This document shows, piece by piece, positions 9,682 through 19,373 of a stretch of 48,861 bases of DNA. The number at the start of each line of letters is the position of its first letter. Positions within the stretch are counted from its first letter, which is position 1. Below the pieces are notes generated by a model. The model was not told the DNA's origin and made no database searches. It was given only the letters and a program-made list of their open reading frames with translations. Location of the stretch: contig JAQXRH010000039.1 in NCBI GenBank assembly GCA_029218425.1, forward strand, positions 1 through 48,861. The letters run 5' to 3'. Origin of the DNA: Bacteroidales bacterium (GTDB lineage: Bacteria > Bacteroidota > Bacteroidia > Bacteroidales > Muribaculaceae). A program made the position numbers and the translations under genes.

Positions 9682-10395
9682 ATGGAAGAACGTATGCGTA
9701 TACTATTGTGCGAGGACGATGAAAACCTCGGCATGTTGCTCCGTGAATATCTCCAGGCAAAAGGATTCAATGCCGATCTTTACCCCGATGGCGATGCCGG
9801 CTATAAGGCATTCCTTAAAGGCAAATATGATATCTGCGTGCTCGATGTGATGATGCCTAAGAAAGATGGATTCTCTCTTGCACAGGAAATCCGCACCGTC
9901 AACTCTGAGGTGCCCATCATATTCCTTACTGCTAAACAGCTCAAGGACGATATACTCGAAGGCTTCAAAATCGGAGCCGATGACTATATCACCAAACCAT
10001 TCTCGATGGAAGAGCTCGTATTTCGTATTGAGGCCATCCTCCGCCGCGTGAAAGGGAAGAAAGGCAAAGAAGTCACTATGTACAAGATAGGCAAATTCAC
10101 CTTCGACACCCAGAAACAAACTCTTATGATTGATGACAAAGTCACCAAATTAACCACAAAAGAGTCGGAATTGCTGAGCCTGCTTTGCGCGCATGTCAAC
10201 GAGATACTTGAACGCAACTTTGCGCTCAAGACCATTTGGATTGACGACAACTATTTCAATGCCCGTTCGATGGATGTATATATCACCAAGTTGCGCAAGC
10301 ACCTCAAGGATGATCCTACCATCGAAATCATCAATATCCACGGCAAGGGTTACAAGCTCATAGCCCCCGATGCCGAAGTCTCTGTCGAAGAATAG
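9682..10395 (+). CDS. rprY: OmpR/PhoB-family response regulator, RprY-like
   Basis: DNA-binding response regulator partnered with the upstream kinase. I chose ATG 9682 (MEERMRILLCEDDENLG), giving 237 aa; an in-frame TTG at 9673 overlaps the kinase stop and is less likely. Seen: receiver domain with acidic pocket E11-D13, phospho-acceptor Asp55 in VLDVMMPKKDGF, switch Thr in FLTAKQ and conserved Lys105 in DYITKPF. A winged-helix C-terminal domain follows (about 135-230, LTTKESELLSLLCAH to MDVYITKLRKHL). Known RprY regulates stress and metabolism genes in Bacteroides; the targets here are not visible. Confidence 0.92.
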   Translation: MEERMRILLCEDDENLGMLLREYLQAKGFNADLYPDGDAGYKAFLKGKYDICVLDVMMPKKDGFSLAQEIRTVNSEVPIIFLTAKQLKDDILEGFKIGADDYITKPFSMEELVFRIEAILRRVKGKKGKEVTMYKIGKFTFDTQKQTLMIDDKVTKLTTKESELLSLLCAHVNEILERNFALKTIWIDDNYFNARSMDVYITKLRKHLKDDPTIEIINIHGKGYKLIAPDAEVSVEE

Positions 10396-10425
10396 ATATT
10401 ACTTGTAGCTTCGGCTTCATGACAT

Positions 10426-10477
10426 ATAACTCCCACACGCTTCACTGCTCATGTTGAGCTTGGCGTATGGGAGTTAT
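10426..10477. terminator. Bidirectional terminator between convergent genes
   Basis: The 15-nt arms at 10426-10440 and 10463-10477 are complementary except for one position, around a 22-nt loop. The element sits between rprY (plus) and the small lipoprotein gene (minus), whose 3' ends face each other. Only short T runs follow on each side. Confidence 0.75.
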
Positions 10478-10492
10478 TGTATAGCTATATCA

Positions 10493-10888
10493 TTAGTCGA
10501 TGGTGAAGGCTGAATAAGGAGACTGCCCGAAGATGCTGTCGGCACGGGTAGCGTTGATCTTGCGCACATTGTCTTCAACCATTTGGCGGAAATACAACGC
10601 TGTCAAAGTGTCGCCCTGGGCCATTAATGCCTGGCAACGGCTGTTGATGTTCATGAGCATTTCTTCTATTGCGATGCCTTTCGCAGGCATATTTATCAGC
10701 TTGTTGGCATATAGATTGGCCATTTTGTCGACCAAAGCATAACGGCTAAGGCGGTGAGCGGCTTCGGCTGCTTTTTCTTCCTCCTCCTTGTCACTTCCGC
10801 ACGACGAAAAGGATAGCATTATGATGCATCCGGCAATAAAAGAAATGGCTATATGAAAGAATCGTGTATTGACTTCCGTAGGTTTCAT
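10493..10888 (-). CDS. Small surface-type lipoprotein, function unknown
   Basis: Not recognised beyond its export signal. It is 131 aa from ATG 10888 (MKPTEVNTRFFHIAISF). A longer upstream reading would run into ispH and bury the signal peptide. Seen: hydrophobic signal segment about 10-27 and lipobox SFSSC with Cys30. GSDKEEEEK follows, an acidic stretch like the Bacteroidetes lipoprotein export signal that sends lipoproteins to the outer surface. The mature part is helical and charged, about 100 residues, without a known domain. It follows ispH by 23 bp and is probably the last gene of the porQ-cmk-ispH transcript. Confidence 0.75.
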   Translation of the reverse strand: MKPTEVNTRFFHIAISFIAGCIIMLSFSSCGSDKEEEEKAAEAAHRLSRYALVDKMANLYANKLINMPAKGIAIEEMLMNINSRCQALMAQGDTLTALYFRQMVEDNVRKINATRADSIFGQSPYSAFTID

Positions 10889-10911
10889 CGTAGAAAAATT
10901 GGAGCAAAAAT

Positions 10912-11805
10912 TTAATTGATTACAACATCGTCGCCGAGAATATCGCCGATATGCTCTTTGACACGTTCCATTAGCCAGCGTGGGGTAGAGGTGGCACCGC
11001 ATATCCCGATACGTCTTATCCCCGTAAGCCATGCCGGGTCGATGTCGGTTTCATCGCTAATAAGGCGAGTGGAGGGATTGACGGCATGACATTCCGAGAA
11101 AAGGAATTTCCCATTGCTACTCTTCTTTCCTGAGACAAAAAGGACTAAATCGTGGTCGGCGGCAAAACGGCGCAAAGAGTCGACGCGGTTGGCTACTTGA
11201 CGGCATATTGTATCGAAGCTGCGAAACGTAGCGCCTGATTGCATGCGTCGTTCAATTTCAGAGATGATATTTTTGAAGCCCGACAGCGACATCGTAGTTT
11301 GTGAATAAAGGTCCACATCCCGGCTATAGTCGATAAGGCCGAGGTCGTCGACACCTTGCACTACAATGGCATTGCCATCGGTTTGACCCACAAGGCCATT
11401 TACTTCGGCATGTCCGGGTTTGCCGTAGATGACAATTTGCCTGCCTATGGCGGCGCCTTCGCGGTAGCTCTCTTTGATGCGGCGTTGCAAGCGAAGCACC
11501 ACCGGGCAAGTGGCATCAATGATGCTGATACCGTTGCGTGCGGCCGTTGCGTAGGTGGATGGCGGTTCGCCATGAGCACGGAGCAATACCCTGACGTTGT
11601 GAAGCCTTTCCAGGTCGTCGTGGGTGATGGTTGTCATTCCTTTTTCGGCGAGACGCTTCACCTCGTCGCTATTGTGTACGATATCTCCCAAGCAATATAA
11701 TTCGGCATTATTAGCGAGAGCCGCTTCAGCCTTGTCGATAGCGGTGACGACGCCGAAACAAAATCCGGAGCCCTCATCTATCTCTATTGTTATAGCTTCG
11801 TCCAT
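10912..11805 (-). CDS. ispH: 4-hydroxy-3-methylbut-2-enyl diphosphate reductase (IspH)
   Basis: IspH is the last MEP-pathway enzyme. It reduces HMBPP to IPP and DMAPP at a [4Fe-4S] cluster. The protein is 297 aa from ATG 11805 (MDEAITIEIDEGSGFCFGV); an in-frame TTG at 11835 would add ten residues. The three cluster cysteines are visible: Cys16 in GFCFGV, Cys100 in DATCPVV and Cys201 in DTICRQ. The substrate histidines are in HNSDEV and RAHGEPPS, and the GKKSSNGK and GICGATSTP motifs are present. The order porQ-cmk-ispH is a known Bacteroidetes arrangement. The gap to cmk is 36 bp from this start. Confidence 0.96.
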   Translation of the reverse strand: MDEAITIEIDEGSGFCFGVVTAIDKAEAALANNAELYCLGDIVHNSDEVKRLAEKGMTTITHDDLERLHNVRVLLRAHGEPPSTYATAARNGISIIDATCPVVLRLQRRIKESYREGAAIGRQIVIYGKPGHAEVNGLVGQTDGNAIVVQGVDDLGLIDYSRDVDLYSQTTMSLSGFKNIISEIERRMQSGATFRSFDTICRQVANRVDSLRRFAADHDLVLFVSGKKSSNGKFLFSECHAVNPSTRLISDETDIDPAWLTGIRRIGICGATSTPRWLMERVKEHIGDILGDDVVIN

Positions 11806-11841
11806 CGTAGCATCTTTAAGACTATTGGATTTCAACTGATG

Positions 11842-12540
11842 TCATCGGCCGACAACGCTATTGAAGCGATTTATGAGCCATTCGTTTTGCTCGTCGATGG
11901 TCATATTTGAATTGTCGAGGTCGATGGCGTCGTCGGCGCGACGTAGCGGACTCTCTTTGCGGGTCATGTCGATATGGTCGCGCGACATCACGTTCTCGAG
12001 CACCTGCTCGTAGGTGCTTGTGGTGTCGCCCTTCTGTTGCAGTTCGAGCCAACGGCGGCGTGCTCGAGTTTCAGCCGGAGCATTCACATAGATTTTTAGT
12101 TCGGCATCGGGGAAAACGGTGGTGCCAATGTCGCGGCCATCCATCACTATGCCACGCTCTTTGCCAAAAGCCTGCTGTTGCGCCACGAGTGCATGCCTGA
12201 CGGCAGGTATTACGGCTACTGGCGATACGCTCGACGAAACGCGCAACGAACGTATCTCCTTCTCTACGTCTTCGCCGTTGAGAAGCGTGTGTTGCCCGTC
12301 GGGGCAAGGTAGGAAGTCGATATGGATGTCGCATAGCGCTGAAATTAGCTTATCGGTGGCCACGCTGCCATCGTCAAGTATCATGCCATGTCGCAAAGCA
12401 TAGAGGGTGACGGCTCGGTACATTGCTCCGGAGTCGATATAGCGGTATCCTATACGCTTTGCAAGCTCTTTTGCCATTGTACTTTTGCCCGATGATGAAA
12501 ACCCATCGATAGCAATAATAATCTTTTTATCGTTATTCAT
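11842..12540 (-). CDS. cmk: Cytidylate kinase (CMP/dCMP kinase)
   Basis: Phosphorylates CMP and dCMP with ATP for nucleotide and DNA precursor supply. The protein is 232 aa. Seen: P-loop GFSSSGKST (13-21), then the nucleotide-monophosphate region RYIDSGAMYRAVTLYAL. The MDGRDIGTTVFPDA motif is typical of Cmk, as is the lid region with RARRRWLELQ. The C-terminal SPLRRADDAIDLDNSNM also matches the family. The start codon is one base from the porQ stop, so the two are translationally linked. Confidence 0.97.
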   Translation of the reverse strand: MNNDKKIIIAIDGFSSSGKSTMAKELAKRIGYRYIDSGAMYRAVTLYALRHGMILDDGSVATDKLISALCDIHIDFLPCPDGQHTLLNGEDVEKEIRSLRVSSSVSPVAVIPAVRHALVAQQQAFGKERGIVMDGRDIGTTVFPDAELKIYVNAPAETRARRRWLELQQKGDTTSTYEQVLENVMSRDHIDMTRKESPLRRADDAIDLDNSNMTIDEQNEWLINRFNSVVGR

Positions 12541-12541
12541 A

Positions 12542-13561
12542 TTAGTAGATGAAATCGTTGATGTCGAGACGCAGATTGACCATAAAAGTCGTTGCGCCGG
12601 TGTGGGGCTGGGAGAATGCCAATCCTATGCCGAATTTATTGACATTCAGTCCTGCGCCTAACGAGAAGCCTGAAAGCATGCTTCGCGAATAGGTGCTCAT
12701 GTCGGTGCGCGTCTTGTAATTGTAGGCAAGTGATAGATAAAACCTGTCGGAAGGTGTGATGTCGGCTCCGAATATCAGGTGGCGGAACAGGTTGGAGCTA
12801 AACGAATCCTTTTTTTGTGGCTCGGTCATAGCGGTGCCATCGCCCGGGTCGTAATATGGCAAATGCCATTTTGTGAGGTTCCATGCAGTGATGGAAAAAC
12901 GTATTGGCAAGGTGCCGAAGCTTTGCGCCCATCCTAATCGAAGGTCGAAGGGAAGGCGGTCGTAGCGGTCGTGAAAACGTTTGACCTGGCCGCCAAGGTT
13001 GGCAACGACAAACGATAAAGAGAGGTCGTGAGCCTCATCGTAGTAATTGATACCTAAGTCGGTAGCGACGGCCAATGCCGAATATTCCTCGTAGCCGCTA
13101 TATATCATTTTCAATGTGGCTCCTCCGCGCAATTTGTCGGTTATGTCGTGGGAGTAGGTGCCCGAGAAAGCGATGTCTTTTGGCGAGAAATCGCCGGTAA
13201 GGATGCCGTTCTCGTCGGCGCCTTTTATAGTGCCATATCCGTAGTATTGTATTCCAGCTGCCCATGCGCCATATTCACCCGCTGCGCGCCCATATCTAAC
13301 GCCGGCAAAGTTTGAATCGCCAAGATAGCGCATATAGCTAAATATCAACTGGTTGTCCATTTCTCCGCCAAGCAAACCGGGGTTTTGGTCGGTAGAGCCA
13401 AGATCGCCGTCGATAGTAGTGATATTGACGCCGCCAAGACCGTAGATGCGTGCCGAGGAAGTGGTATTCAGGAAATTGTAGGCGGTTGAACCATCCTGAG
13501 CCGACATAGATGGGAATGTGGCAAGGATTGATATGGATAATATGAGGTTGCGTAAATTCAT
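12542..13561 (-). CDS. porQ: Type IX secretion system protein PorQ family
   Basis: PorQ is an outer-membrane beta-barrel related to PorV, linked to type IX secretion and cell-surface attachment in Bacteroidetes. The protein is 339 aa from ATG 13561 (MNLRNLILSISILATF). Seen: signal peptide ending near SMSAQ, then the family start AYNFLNTTSSARIYGLGGVN. Alternating strands rich in aromatic and Gly residues follow, with a C-terminal strand ending in VNLRLDINDFIY. It directly precedes cmk and ispH, the conserved neighbourhood. No other por genes are in the window, so whether a full type IX system exists here is unknown; in many gut Bacteroidales it does not. Confidence 0.85.
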   Translation of the reverse strand: MNLRNLILSISILATFPSMSAQDGSTAYNFLNTTSSARIYGLGGVNITTIDGDLGSTDQNPGLLGGEMDNQLIFSYMRYLGDSNFAGVRYGRAAGEYGAWAAGIQYYGYGTIKGADENGILTGDFSPKDIAFSGTYSHDITDKLRGGATLKMIYSGYEEYSALAVATDLGINYYDEAHDLSLSFVVANLGGQVKRFHDRYDRLPFDLRLGWAQSFGTLPIRFSITAWNLTKWHLPYYDPGDGTAMTEPQKKDSFSSNLFRHLIFGADITPSDRFYLSLAYNYKTRTDMSTYSRSMLSGFSLGAGLNVNKFGIGLAFSQPHTGATTFMVNLRLDINDFIY

Positions 13562-13666
13562 TCTTATATTCAACGGAGCATGTAAATGATGAGTGACTAA
13601 TGCTCTTCTATTATAAACGTATATTTCCAGGTTTTAGTATATTAGTTAGCACGCAAAGTCTCATAT

Positions 13667-15922
13667 TCAACCTTTTGGCAGGATGACTCTATCGCCAAGC
13701 TTTTGAGCGTAGTCGCGGCGCAGTTTGTCAAGGTCGGCAATGTCGAGCATGATTGCTTTCACTTTATCCATGTCGCCGGCTTTGGCCACTTGTTTAAGTT
13801 CGTCGCGCTTATTGCGTATGTCGTATTGCAACATGGCGTCTTTTAGGGCGTAGATGGCCCGTGGCAGTAGCTCGTCAAGTTTTTCCTTCTCCGATTCAAT
13901 ATGGGAATACTTGGAGTGGACCTTGCTTAACTTGTGCTTGGACGATGCCATTTGGGTGACTGTGCGGCGTAAATCGTCATCGGGCGACGATGCGAGGTGG
14001 CGTATGAAAAACATCTCGGTTTGTTGGTCGAGACGGTTGTAATGGGCATTGTCGATTGTCTCGAGCAGCATCTTTTCTTTTTGGGAGATTTGCTCTAACG
14101 ATATTGCTGTATTGCGTATCTCGGCCGTTCCCTTTTCCCATTCTTCGGCGCGCTGTTGTAGCGATGCCGCCTCAGCCGCCGCTCTGTCGCTTTCCCAATC
14201 GCTGTCGATGAGTTTGCGGCACTCTTCAACGATACGGCTGTAAATAGGATTGCAGAATGTAATATTGTCAAATGCAAATTCTTGCATTATGTAGTCGATG
14301 ACGCGGATGTTGACCTGGCGGTCATCGTCGTCGAAGGTGGGCAGCTCCACCATCCCGTATCTCACAATATACCGGGCTATGTCATGCTCAAATGGAGCAA
14401 GGATGCCGGCTCTGCTTTTGTCGTGCTGAATGAAGGCGGTGCCGACTGTCGCAGTAGCTTCCGTAGCTTCGGCTGGCGCGTTTGTGCCTGCATCGGCAGG
14501 AATATTGCCGTCGGTGGCTTGCGATGAGGATGGGTTGCCAGCGTCGCTGAGCGATGCCCGGGCTTTGTCGCGTAGGTTCTGTTGCGCTTGTTGCTCGGCT
14601 CGTTCGGTGACATATTTTTTTATCTGCAGAAGTAATACTTTCTCGTCGATGTCGAGTGCGCGGCTACATTCTTTGACGTATAGCGAGCGCACTATGTCGT
14701 CGGGTATGACGGATATAGAGCGCACGATGTCGGATATGGCTTTCGAGCGTGCTATAGGGTCGTTGGCGGCATCTTTGAGTAGGATTTCGGTTTTGAACCG
14801 TATGAAGTCGGTCTCGTGAGTGGAGATGTATTCTTCGACTTCGCTGGCAGGATGGTTCTGGGCAAAAGAATCGGGGTCGTCGCCGTCGGGAAGCAATACT
14901 ACCTTCATGTTGAGGCCCTCGGCGAGCAGCAAGTCGATACCACGCAAAGAGGCCTTGATGCCGGCCGGGTCGGAATCGTAGATGAGCGTCACATTGTCGG
15001 TGAAGCGATGTATGAGTCTGATTTGCCCTTGCGTAAGAGATGTGCCCGACGACGCCACGACGTTCTCAATGCCGCTTTGGCTCATCGAAATCACGTCCAT
15101 ATATCCTTCAACGAGGATGCACTTGTTTTTCTCGCTGATAGATTTCTTGGCTTGGTATAGCCCGTAGAGCTCGCGGCTTTTGGAATAGATAATCGACTCG
15201 GGGGAGTTGACATACTTCGCCATCTTTTTATCGGAACGCAACGTTCGACCGCCGAATGCCACCACTTTACCCGAAATGGTGTGGACGGGGTAGATGACTC
15301 GCCCCCTGAATCGATCGTAGATGGAGCCATCCTCCCTGCGCGCCACCAATCCGGTATCTATAAGATACTTTTCATTGTAGCCTCGTTCCTTGGCTTGCCG
15401 CAGCAATTCATTTCCCTTTTCTATGGAGTAGCCCAATCGGAAACGCTTTATGGCGGCGTCGTTGATACCTCTTTCGCGGAAATAACTATATCCTATGTCG
15501 CGACCCTCTTCAGTGTCGGTAAGGTTATGCTCGAAATGGGCAAGGGCAAACTCGTTGACATTAAACATGTTTTCCCTGTCCGACTCCTCCTCGCGCTCTG
15601 CATCGGTAAGCTCGTGCTCTTTGATTTCTATGTGATATTTCTTGGCGAGATAGCGGAGCGCCTCGTTAAACGACATTTTTTCATGCTCCATAATGAAATT
15701 GACAGGGCTGCCGCCTTTGCCACAACTGAAGCACTTGCATATGCCTTTCGACTTGGATACGGAGAACGATGGCGTTCGTTCGTTATGAAACGGGCATAAA
15801 CCGATATAATTGGCGCCACGCCTCTTGAGCGTGACAAAATCGCTTACCACGTCGACAATGTCGGCAGTGTCAAGTATTTTTTGCACCGTTTCTCGGTCAA
15901 TTCTTCCGTTCTTCTTAATCAT
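13667..15922 (-). CDS. dnaG: DNA primase DnaG
   Basis: Synthesises RNA primers for replication with DnaB. The protein is 751 aa, longer than the usual 600-680. Seen: CHC2 zinc finger with Cys43, His46, Cys64 and Cys67 (CPFH and CFSC). The catalytic core includes ERGINDAAIKRFRLGYS and GRVIYPVHTISGKVVAFGGR. The TOPRIM domain has LVEGYMDVISM and DSDPAGIKA. The C-terminal DnaB-binding region is preceded by a low-complexity Ala/Thr/Asn linker (roughly 450-500) that accounts for much of the extra length. An in-frame start upstream is not available. A -7 promoter box lies only 4 bp before the ATG. Confidence 0.97.
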   Translation of the reverse strand: MIKKNGRIDRETVQKILDTADIVDVVSDFVTLKRRGANYIGLCPFHNERTPSFSVSKSKGICKCFSCGKGGSPVNFIMEHEKMSFNEALRYLAKKYHIEIKEHELTDAEREEESDRENMFNVNEFALAHFEHNLTDTEEGRDIGYSYFRERGINDAAIKRFRLGYSIEKGNELLRQAKERGYNEKYLIDTGLVARREDGSIYDRFRGRVIYPVHTISGKVVAFGGRTLRSDKKMAKYVNSPESIIYSKSRELYGLYQAKKSISEKNKCILVEGYMDVISMSQSGIENVVASSGTSLTQGQIRLIHRFTDNVTLIYDSDPAGIKASLRGIDLLLAEGLNMKVVLLPDGDDPDSFAQNHPASEVEEYISTHETDFIRFKTEILLKDAANDPIARSKAISDIVRSISVIPDDIVRSLYVKECSRALDIDEKVLLLQIKKYVTERAEQQAQQNLRDKARASLSDAGNPSSSQATDGNIPADAGTNAPAEATEATATVGTAFIQHDKSRAGILAPFEHDIARYIVRYGMVELPTFDDDDRQVNIRVIDYIMQEFAFDNITFCNPIYSRIVEECRKLIDSDWESDRAAAEAASLQQRAEEWEKGTAEIRNTAISLEQISQKEKMLLETIDNAHYNRLDQQTEMFFIRHLASSPDDDLRRTVTQMASSKHKLSKVHSKYSHIESEKEKLDELLPRAIYALKDAMLQYDIRNKRDELKQVAKAGDMDKVKAIMLDIADLDKLRRDYAQKLGDRVILPKG

Positions 15923-15926
15923 GCTA

Positions 15927-15934
15927 CAAATTTA
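15927..15934 (-). promoter_or_regulatory. -7 box immediately upstream of dnaG
   Basis: The minus strand reads TAAATTTG four bases before the dnaG ATG. If used with normal Bacteroidales spacing, transcription would start at or within a base or two of the start codon, giving a nearly leaderless mRNA. No clear -33 element is seen. Confidence 0.4.
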
Positions 15935-16015
15935 CACATTATATTCTTTATTATCGCCCTCATAAAATATTTTTAGGAGAAATTTTTCATGGTAATTTTA
16001 TTGTAGGATTCACCG

Positions 16016-16065
16016 GTTTAATAAATAAACGGCACCGAGGCGTGACAAATCACGCCCCGGTGCCG
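16016..16065 (-). terminator. Intrinsic terminator of carAB
   Basis: The 16-nt arms at 16030-16045 and 16050-16065 are complementary except for one mismatch, with a 4-nt loop and high GC. On the minus strand the stem is followed by TTTATTTATT. It lies about 85 bp after the carB stop. Confidence 0.88.
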
Positions 16066-16148
16066 GGGTAATATCTGCTATGATGCGCTAACCGGTTGTG
16101 CGGTTCATATAGCGTTCACGAAAAAGTAGTCAGTAACTGTCGTGGGCA

Positions 16149-19100
16149 TTAGTATTCGTCCCAGGGCTTTATCTCGATGTCATTGAGCGACAATGTGGTG
16201 AAAGCGCGGATGAATGCTGATGCCAGTCGGGCATTGGTGAGCAATGGGATGTTGAGGTCGATAGCGGCACGGCGTATCTTATAACCATTGCTCAGCTCGG
16301 TGGTCGACAGGTTCTTGGGTATGTTGACTACCAGGTCAATCTCCTTGTCATGGAGCATCTGAAGCGCTTGTGGTTGCATATCGGGCTGTGAGGGCCAGTA
16401 GACGCGTATGGCAGGGATGCCATTGTCAGCAAGGAATTGGTGGGTGCCACCGGTGGCGTAGAGCACATAGCCTTTGTTGTGCAACTGGTGGGCGGCATCG
16501 AGCATGTCGGTCTTTTGGCGGGCAGAGCCTGTTGAAAGCAATATTCCCTTCTTGGGCACGCGGTAGCCAACGGAGAGCATCGATTTCATGATAGCCTCCG
16601 AAGTGTCCATTCCTATGCATCCTACCTCGCCGGTCGATGACATGTCGACACCAAGCACGGGGTCGGCTCCTTGCAAGCGTGAGAATGAGAATTGCGATGC
16701 CTTGATGCCCACGTAGTCGAGATCGAAGGCGTTTTTGGCCGGCTTCTCTACGTTGATGCCGAGCATAGCCTTGGTGGCAAGGTCAATGAAGTTGATTTTA
16801 AGCACTTTGGATACGAAGGGGAAGCTGCGCGATGCTCGGAGATTGCACTCTATCACCTTTATGTCGTTGTTCTTTGCAAGATACTGTATGTTGAACGGGC
16901 CGGTGATGTTGAGCGCTTTGGCTATTTGCGCTGATATCTTCTTGATGCGGCGCATGGTCTCTACATATAGCTTTTGCGGCGGGAACTGTATGGTGGCATC
17001 GCCTGAGTGAACGCCTGCAAATTCGATATGCTCCGATATGGCGTAGGCTTTGATTTCGCCTTTGGAGGCCACTGCGTCCATCTCGATTTCCTTGGCGTTT
17101 TGGATAAACTCGGTGACAACGACAGGGTGCTGCTTTGACACATTGGCGGCGAGGCGTAGGAAACGCTCAAGCTCGTCGTCGTTGGAGCATACATTCATTG
17201 CGGCGCCAGAGAGTACGTAGCTGGGTCGCACCAATACGGGAAATCCTACTTCGTCGATAAATTGGTGGATATCTTCGAAGCTGGTAAGTTCTCGCCATCG
17301 TGGTTGGTCGATACCGAGAGTATCAAGCATAGCCGAGAATTTGTGGCGGTCTTCGGCATTGTCAATGCTGCGTGCTGTGGTACCGAGTATGTTGACCCCT
17401 TCGTCGTCAAGGCGTGTGGCAAGGTTGTTGGGTATCTGGCCGCCTACCGAGAGTATCGCGCCGTGGGGCTGCTCGAGGTCGAGGATGTCCATGACGCGCT
17501 CGAATGTCAGTTCGTCGAAGTACAGTCGGTCGCACATGTCATAGTCGGTCGATACAGTCTCCGGGTTATAGTTGATCATTACTGAGCGGTAACCTTCTTT
17601 TTTTACCGTCATAAGCGCATTTACCGAGCACCAGTCGAACTCCACGGAGCTGCCGATGCGGTAGGCGCCGGAACCCAGCACCACGATTGAGCGGTGGTCG
17701 TGGAGATAGTGGACGTCGTTTTCCGAGCCGTTGTAGGTGAGGTAAAGGTAGTTGGTCTGTGCGGGATATTCGGCGGCAAGGGTGTCGATTTGTTTCACCA
17801 CGGGCACGATGCCGAGGCTTTTGCGATACTTGCGCACTCGCTTATTAGCCATTTCAGCCGAGCCGCCGAAGTTGTCCAATACTGCTCGCGCAATCTGGAA
17901 GTCGCTGAAGCCTTGCTCTTTGGCATGACGGAGTAGCGGTGCCGGCAGCTTCTCAATTTCGTCGTAGGTCTCAATCTCGGCCTCTGTGTCAATGAGATGC
18001 TGAAGTTTGTAGAGGAACCACTTGTCGATTTTTGTAAGCTCATGAATTTTGTCGACTGAGTAGCCCGACTTCATTGCCTTAGCGATGACGAAGATGCGCT
18101 TGTCGGTGGGCTCTGAAAGTGCGTGGTCTATGTCGTTGATTTTGAGCTCTCGGTTGCCTACGAAGCCATGCATGCCTTGGCCTATCATACGTAGGCCTTT
18201 CTGAATAGCCTCCTCAAAGGTGCGACCTATGGCCATCACCTCGCCAACCGATTTCATCGAAGATCCGATTTCTTTGCGTACGCCATGGAATTTGCCAAGG
18301 TCCCAGCGGGGTATTTTTACTACTATATAATCGAGTGCCGGCTCAAAGAATGCCGATGTCTCTTTGGTGACTGAGTTTTTGAGGTCGAAAAGTCCGTATC
18401 CGAGGCCAAGTTTGGCTGCCACGAATGCCAAGGGGTAGCCTGTGGCTTTGGAGGCAAGGGCCGACGAACGGCTCAATCGGGCGTTGACCTCGATTACTCT
18501 GTAGTCCATTGACTGCGGGTCGAATGCATATTGCACATTACATTCGCCCACGATGCCAACGTGGCGTATGATTTTTATGGCAAGTTTACGCAGGTAGTGG
18601 TAATCTTCGTTGGAGAGGGTCTGCGATGGAGCTACAACGATGCTTTCCCCGGTGTGGATGCCAAGGGGGTCGAAGTTCTCCATGTTACATACCGTGATGC
18701 AGTTGTCGAAGCGGTCGCGCACCACCTCATATTCCACCTCTTTCCATCCCTTAAGCGATTTTTCTACGAGTACTTGCGGGGAGAATGACAATGCTTTCTC
18801 GGTAAGGGCGATGAGCTCCTCTTCGTTGTCGCAGAAACCGGAGCCGAGGCCTCCCAGTGCGTATGCCGCACGAACGATAACCGGGAACCCAAGGTCGCGG
18901 GCGGCGCGCAGGGCGTCGTCGACGGTTGATACTGCCTCGCTCTTTATGGTCTTGACGCCTATCTCATCGAGCTTGTGCACGAAGAGCTCGCGGTCCTCGG
19001 TGTCCATGATGGCACGTACAGGTGTTCCTAACACGCTTACCTCGTATTTTTCGAGGACACCCGACTCGTAAAGCGCCACACCGCAGTTGAGGGCCGTTTG

Positions 19101-19373
19101 TCCGCCAAAGGCCAACAAGATGCCGTCGGGTCGCTCTTTTTCGATTACTTTCTCCACAAAGAACGGTGTCACCGGCAAGAAATAGATATGGTCGGCAAAA
19201 CCGTCCGACGTTTGTACTGTTGCAATATTGGGATTGATAAGGATTGTCTCAATTCCCTCCTCTTTCATTGCTTTGAGTGCCTGCGAGCCTGAGTAGTCAA
19301 ATTCTCCAGCCTCGCCTATCTTGAGGGCACCGCTACCAAGCAAAAGTACTTTTTTTATGGTCTTATCGCTCAT
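16149..19373 (-). CDS. carB: Carbamoyl-phosphate synthase large subunit
   Basis: Makes carbamoyl phosphate from bicarbonate, ATP and ammonia channelled from CarA, feeding pyrimidine and arginine synthesis. The protein is 1074 aa, full length. Seen: two homologous ATP-grasp halves, each opening with a glycine-rich pre-ATP-grasp motif (LLGSGALKIGEAGEFDYSG near residue 10; VLGSGAYRIGSSVEFDWCS near 555). The oligomerisation segment lies between them. The C-terminal MGS-like allosteric domain (about 930-1074) includes LLSTGSARQKTDMLDAAHQL and VYWPSQPDMQP. It is preceded by carA, 115 bp upstream, and followed by a strong terminator, so carAB form one unit. Confidence 0.98.
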   Translation of the reverse strand: MSDKTIKKVLLLGSGALKIGEAGEFDYSGSQALKAMKEEGIETILINPNIATVQTSDGFADHIYFLPVTPFFVEKVIEKERPDGILLAFGGQTALNCGVALYESGVLEKYEVSVLGTPVRAIMDTEDRELFVHKLDEIGVKTIKSEAVSTVDDALRAARDLGFPVIVRAAYALGGLGSGFCDNEEELIALTEKALSFSPQVLVEKSLKGWKEVEYEVVRDRFDNCITVCNMENFDPLGIHTGESIVVAPSQTLSNEDYHYLRKLAIKIIRHVGIVGECNVQYAFDPQSMDYRVIEVNARLSRSSALASKATGYPLAFVAAKLGLGYGLFDLKNSVTKETSAFFEPALDYIVVKIPRWDLGKFHGVRKEIGSSMKSVGEVMAIGRTFEEAIQKGLRMIGQGMHGFVGNRELKINDIDHALSEPTDKRIFVIAKAMKSGYSVDKIHELTKIDKWFLYKLQHLIDTEAEIETYDEIEKLPAPLLRHAKEQGFSDFQIARAVLDNFGGSAEMANKRVRKYRKSLGIVPVVKQIDTLAAEYPAQTNYLYLTYNGSENDVHYLHDHRSIVVLGSGAYRIGSSVEFDWCSVNALMTVKKEGYRSVMINYNPETVSTDYDMCDRLYFDELTFERVMDILDLEQPHGAILSVGGQIPNNLATRLDDEGVNILGTTARSIDNAEDRHKFSAMLDTLGIDQPRWRELTSFEDIHQFIDEVGFPVLVRPSYVLSGAAMNVCSNDDELERFLRLAANVSKQHPVVVTEFIQNAKEIEMDAVASKGEIKAYAISEHIEFAGVHSGDATIQFPPQKLYVETMRRIKKISAQIAKALNITGPFNIQYLAKNNDIKVIECNLRASRSFPFVSKVLKINFIDLATKAMLGINVEKPAKNAFDLDYVGIKASQFSFSRLQGADPVLGVDMSSTGEVGCIGMDTSEAIMKSMLSVGYRVPKKGILLSTGSARQKTDMLDAAHQLHNKGYVLYATGGTHQFLADNGIPAIRVYWPSQPDMQPQALQMLHDKEIDLVVNIPKNLSTTELSNGYKIRRAAIDLNIPLLTNARLASAFIRAFTTLSLNDIEIKPWDEY

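Noticed and set aside
11324-11700. Reading frames on both strands overlapping ispH
   Set aside because: Shadows of the conserved ispH frame; no start context or family features.
18610-19071. Plus-strand reading frame opposite carB (153 codons)
   Set aside because: Antisense to conserved carB sequence; Ser/Arg-rich translation without any family features.
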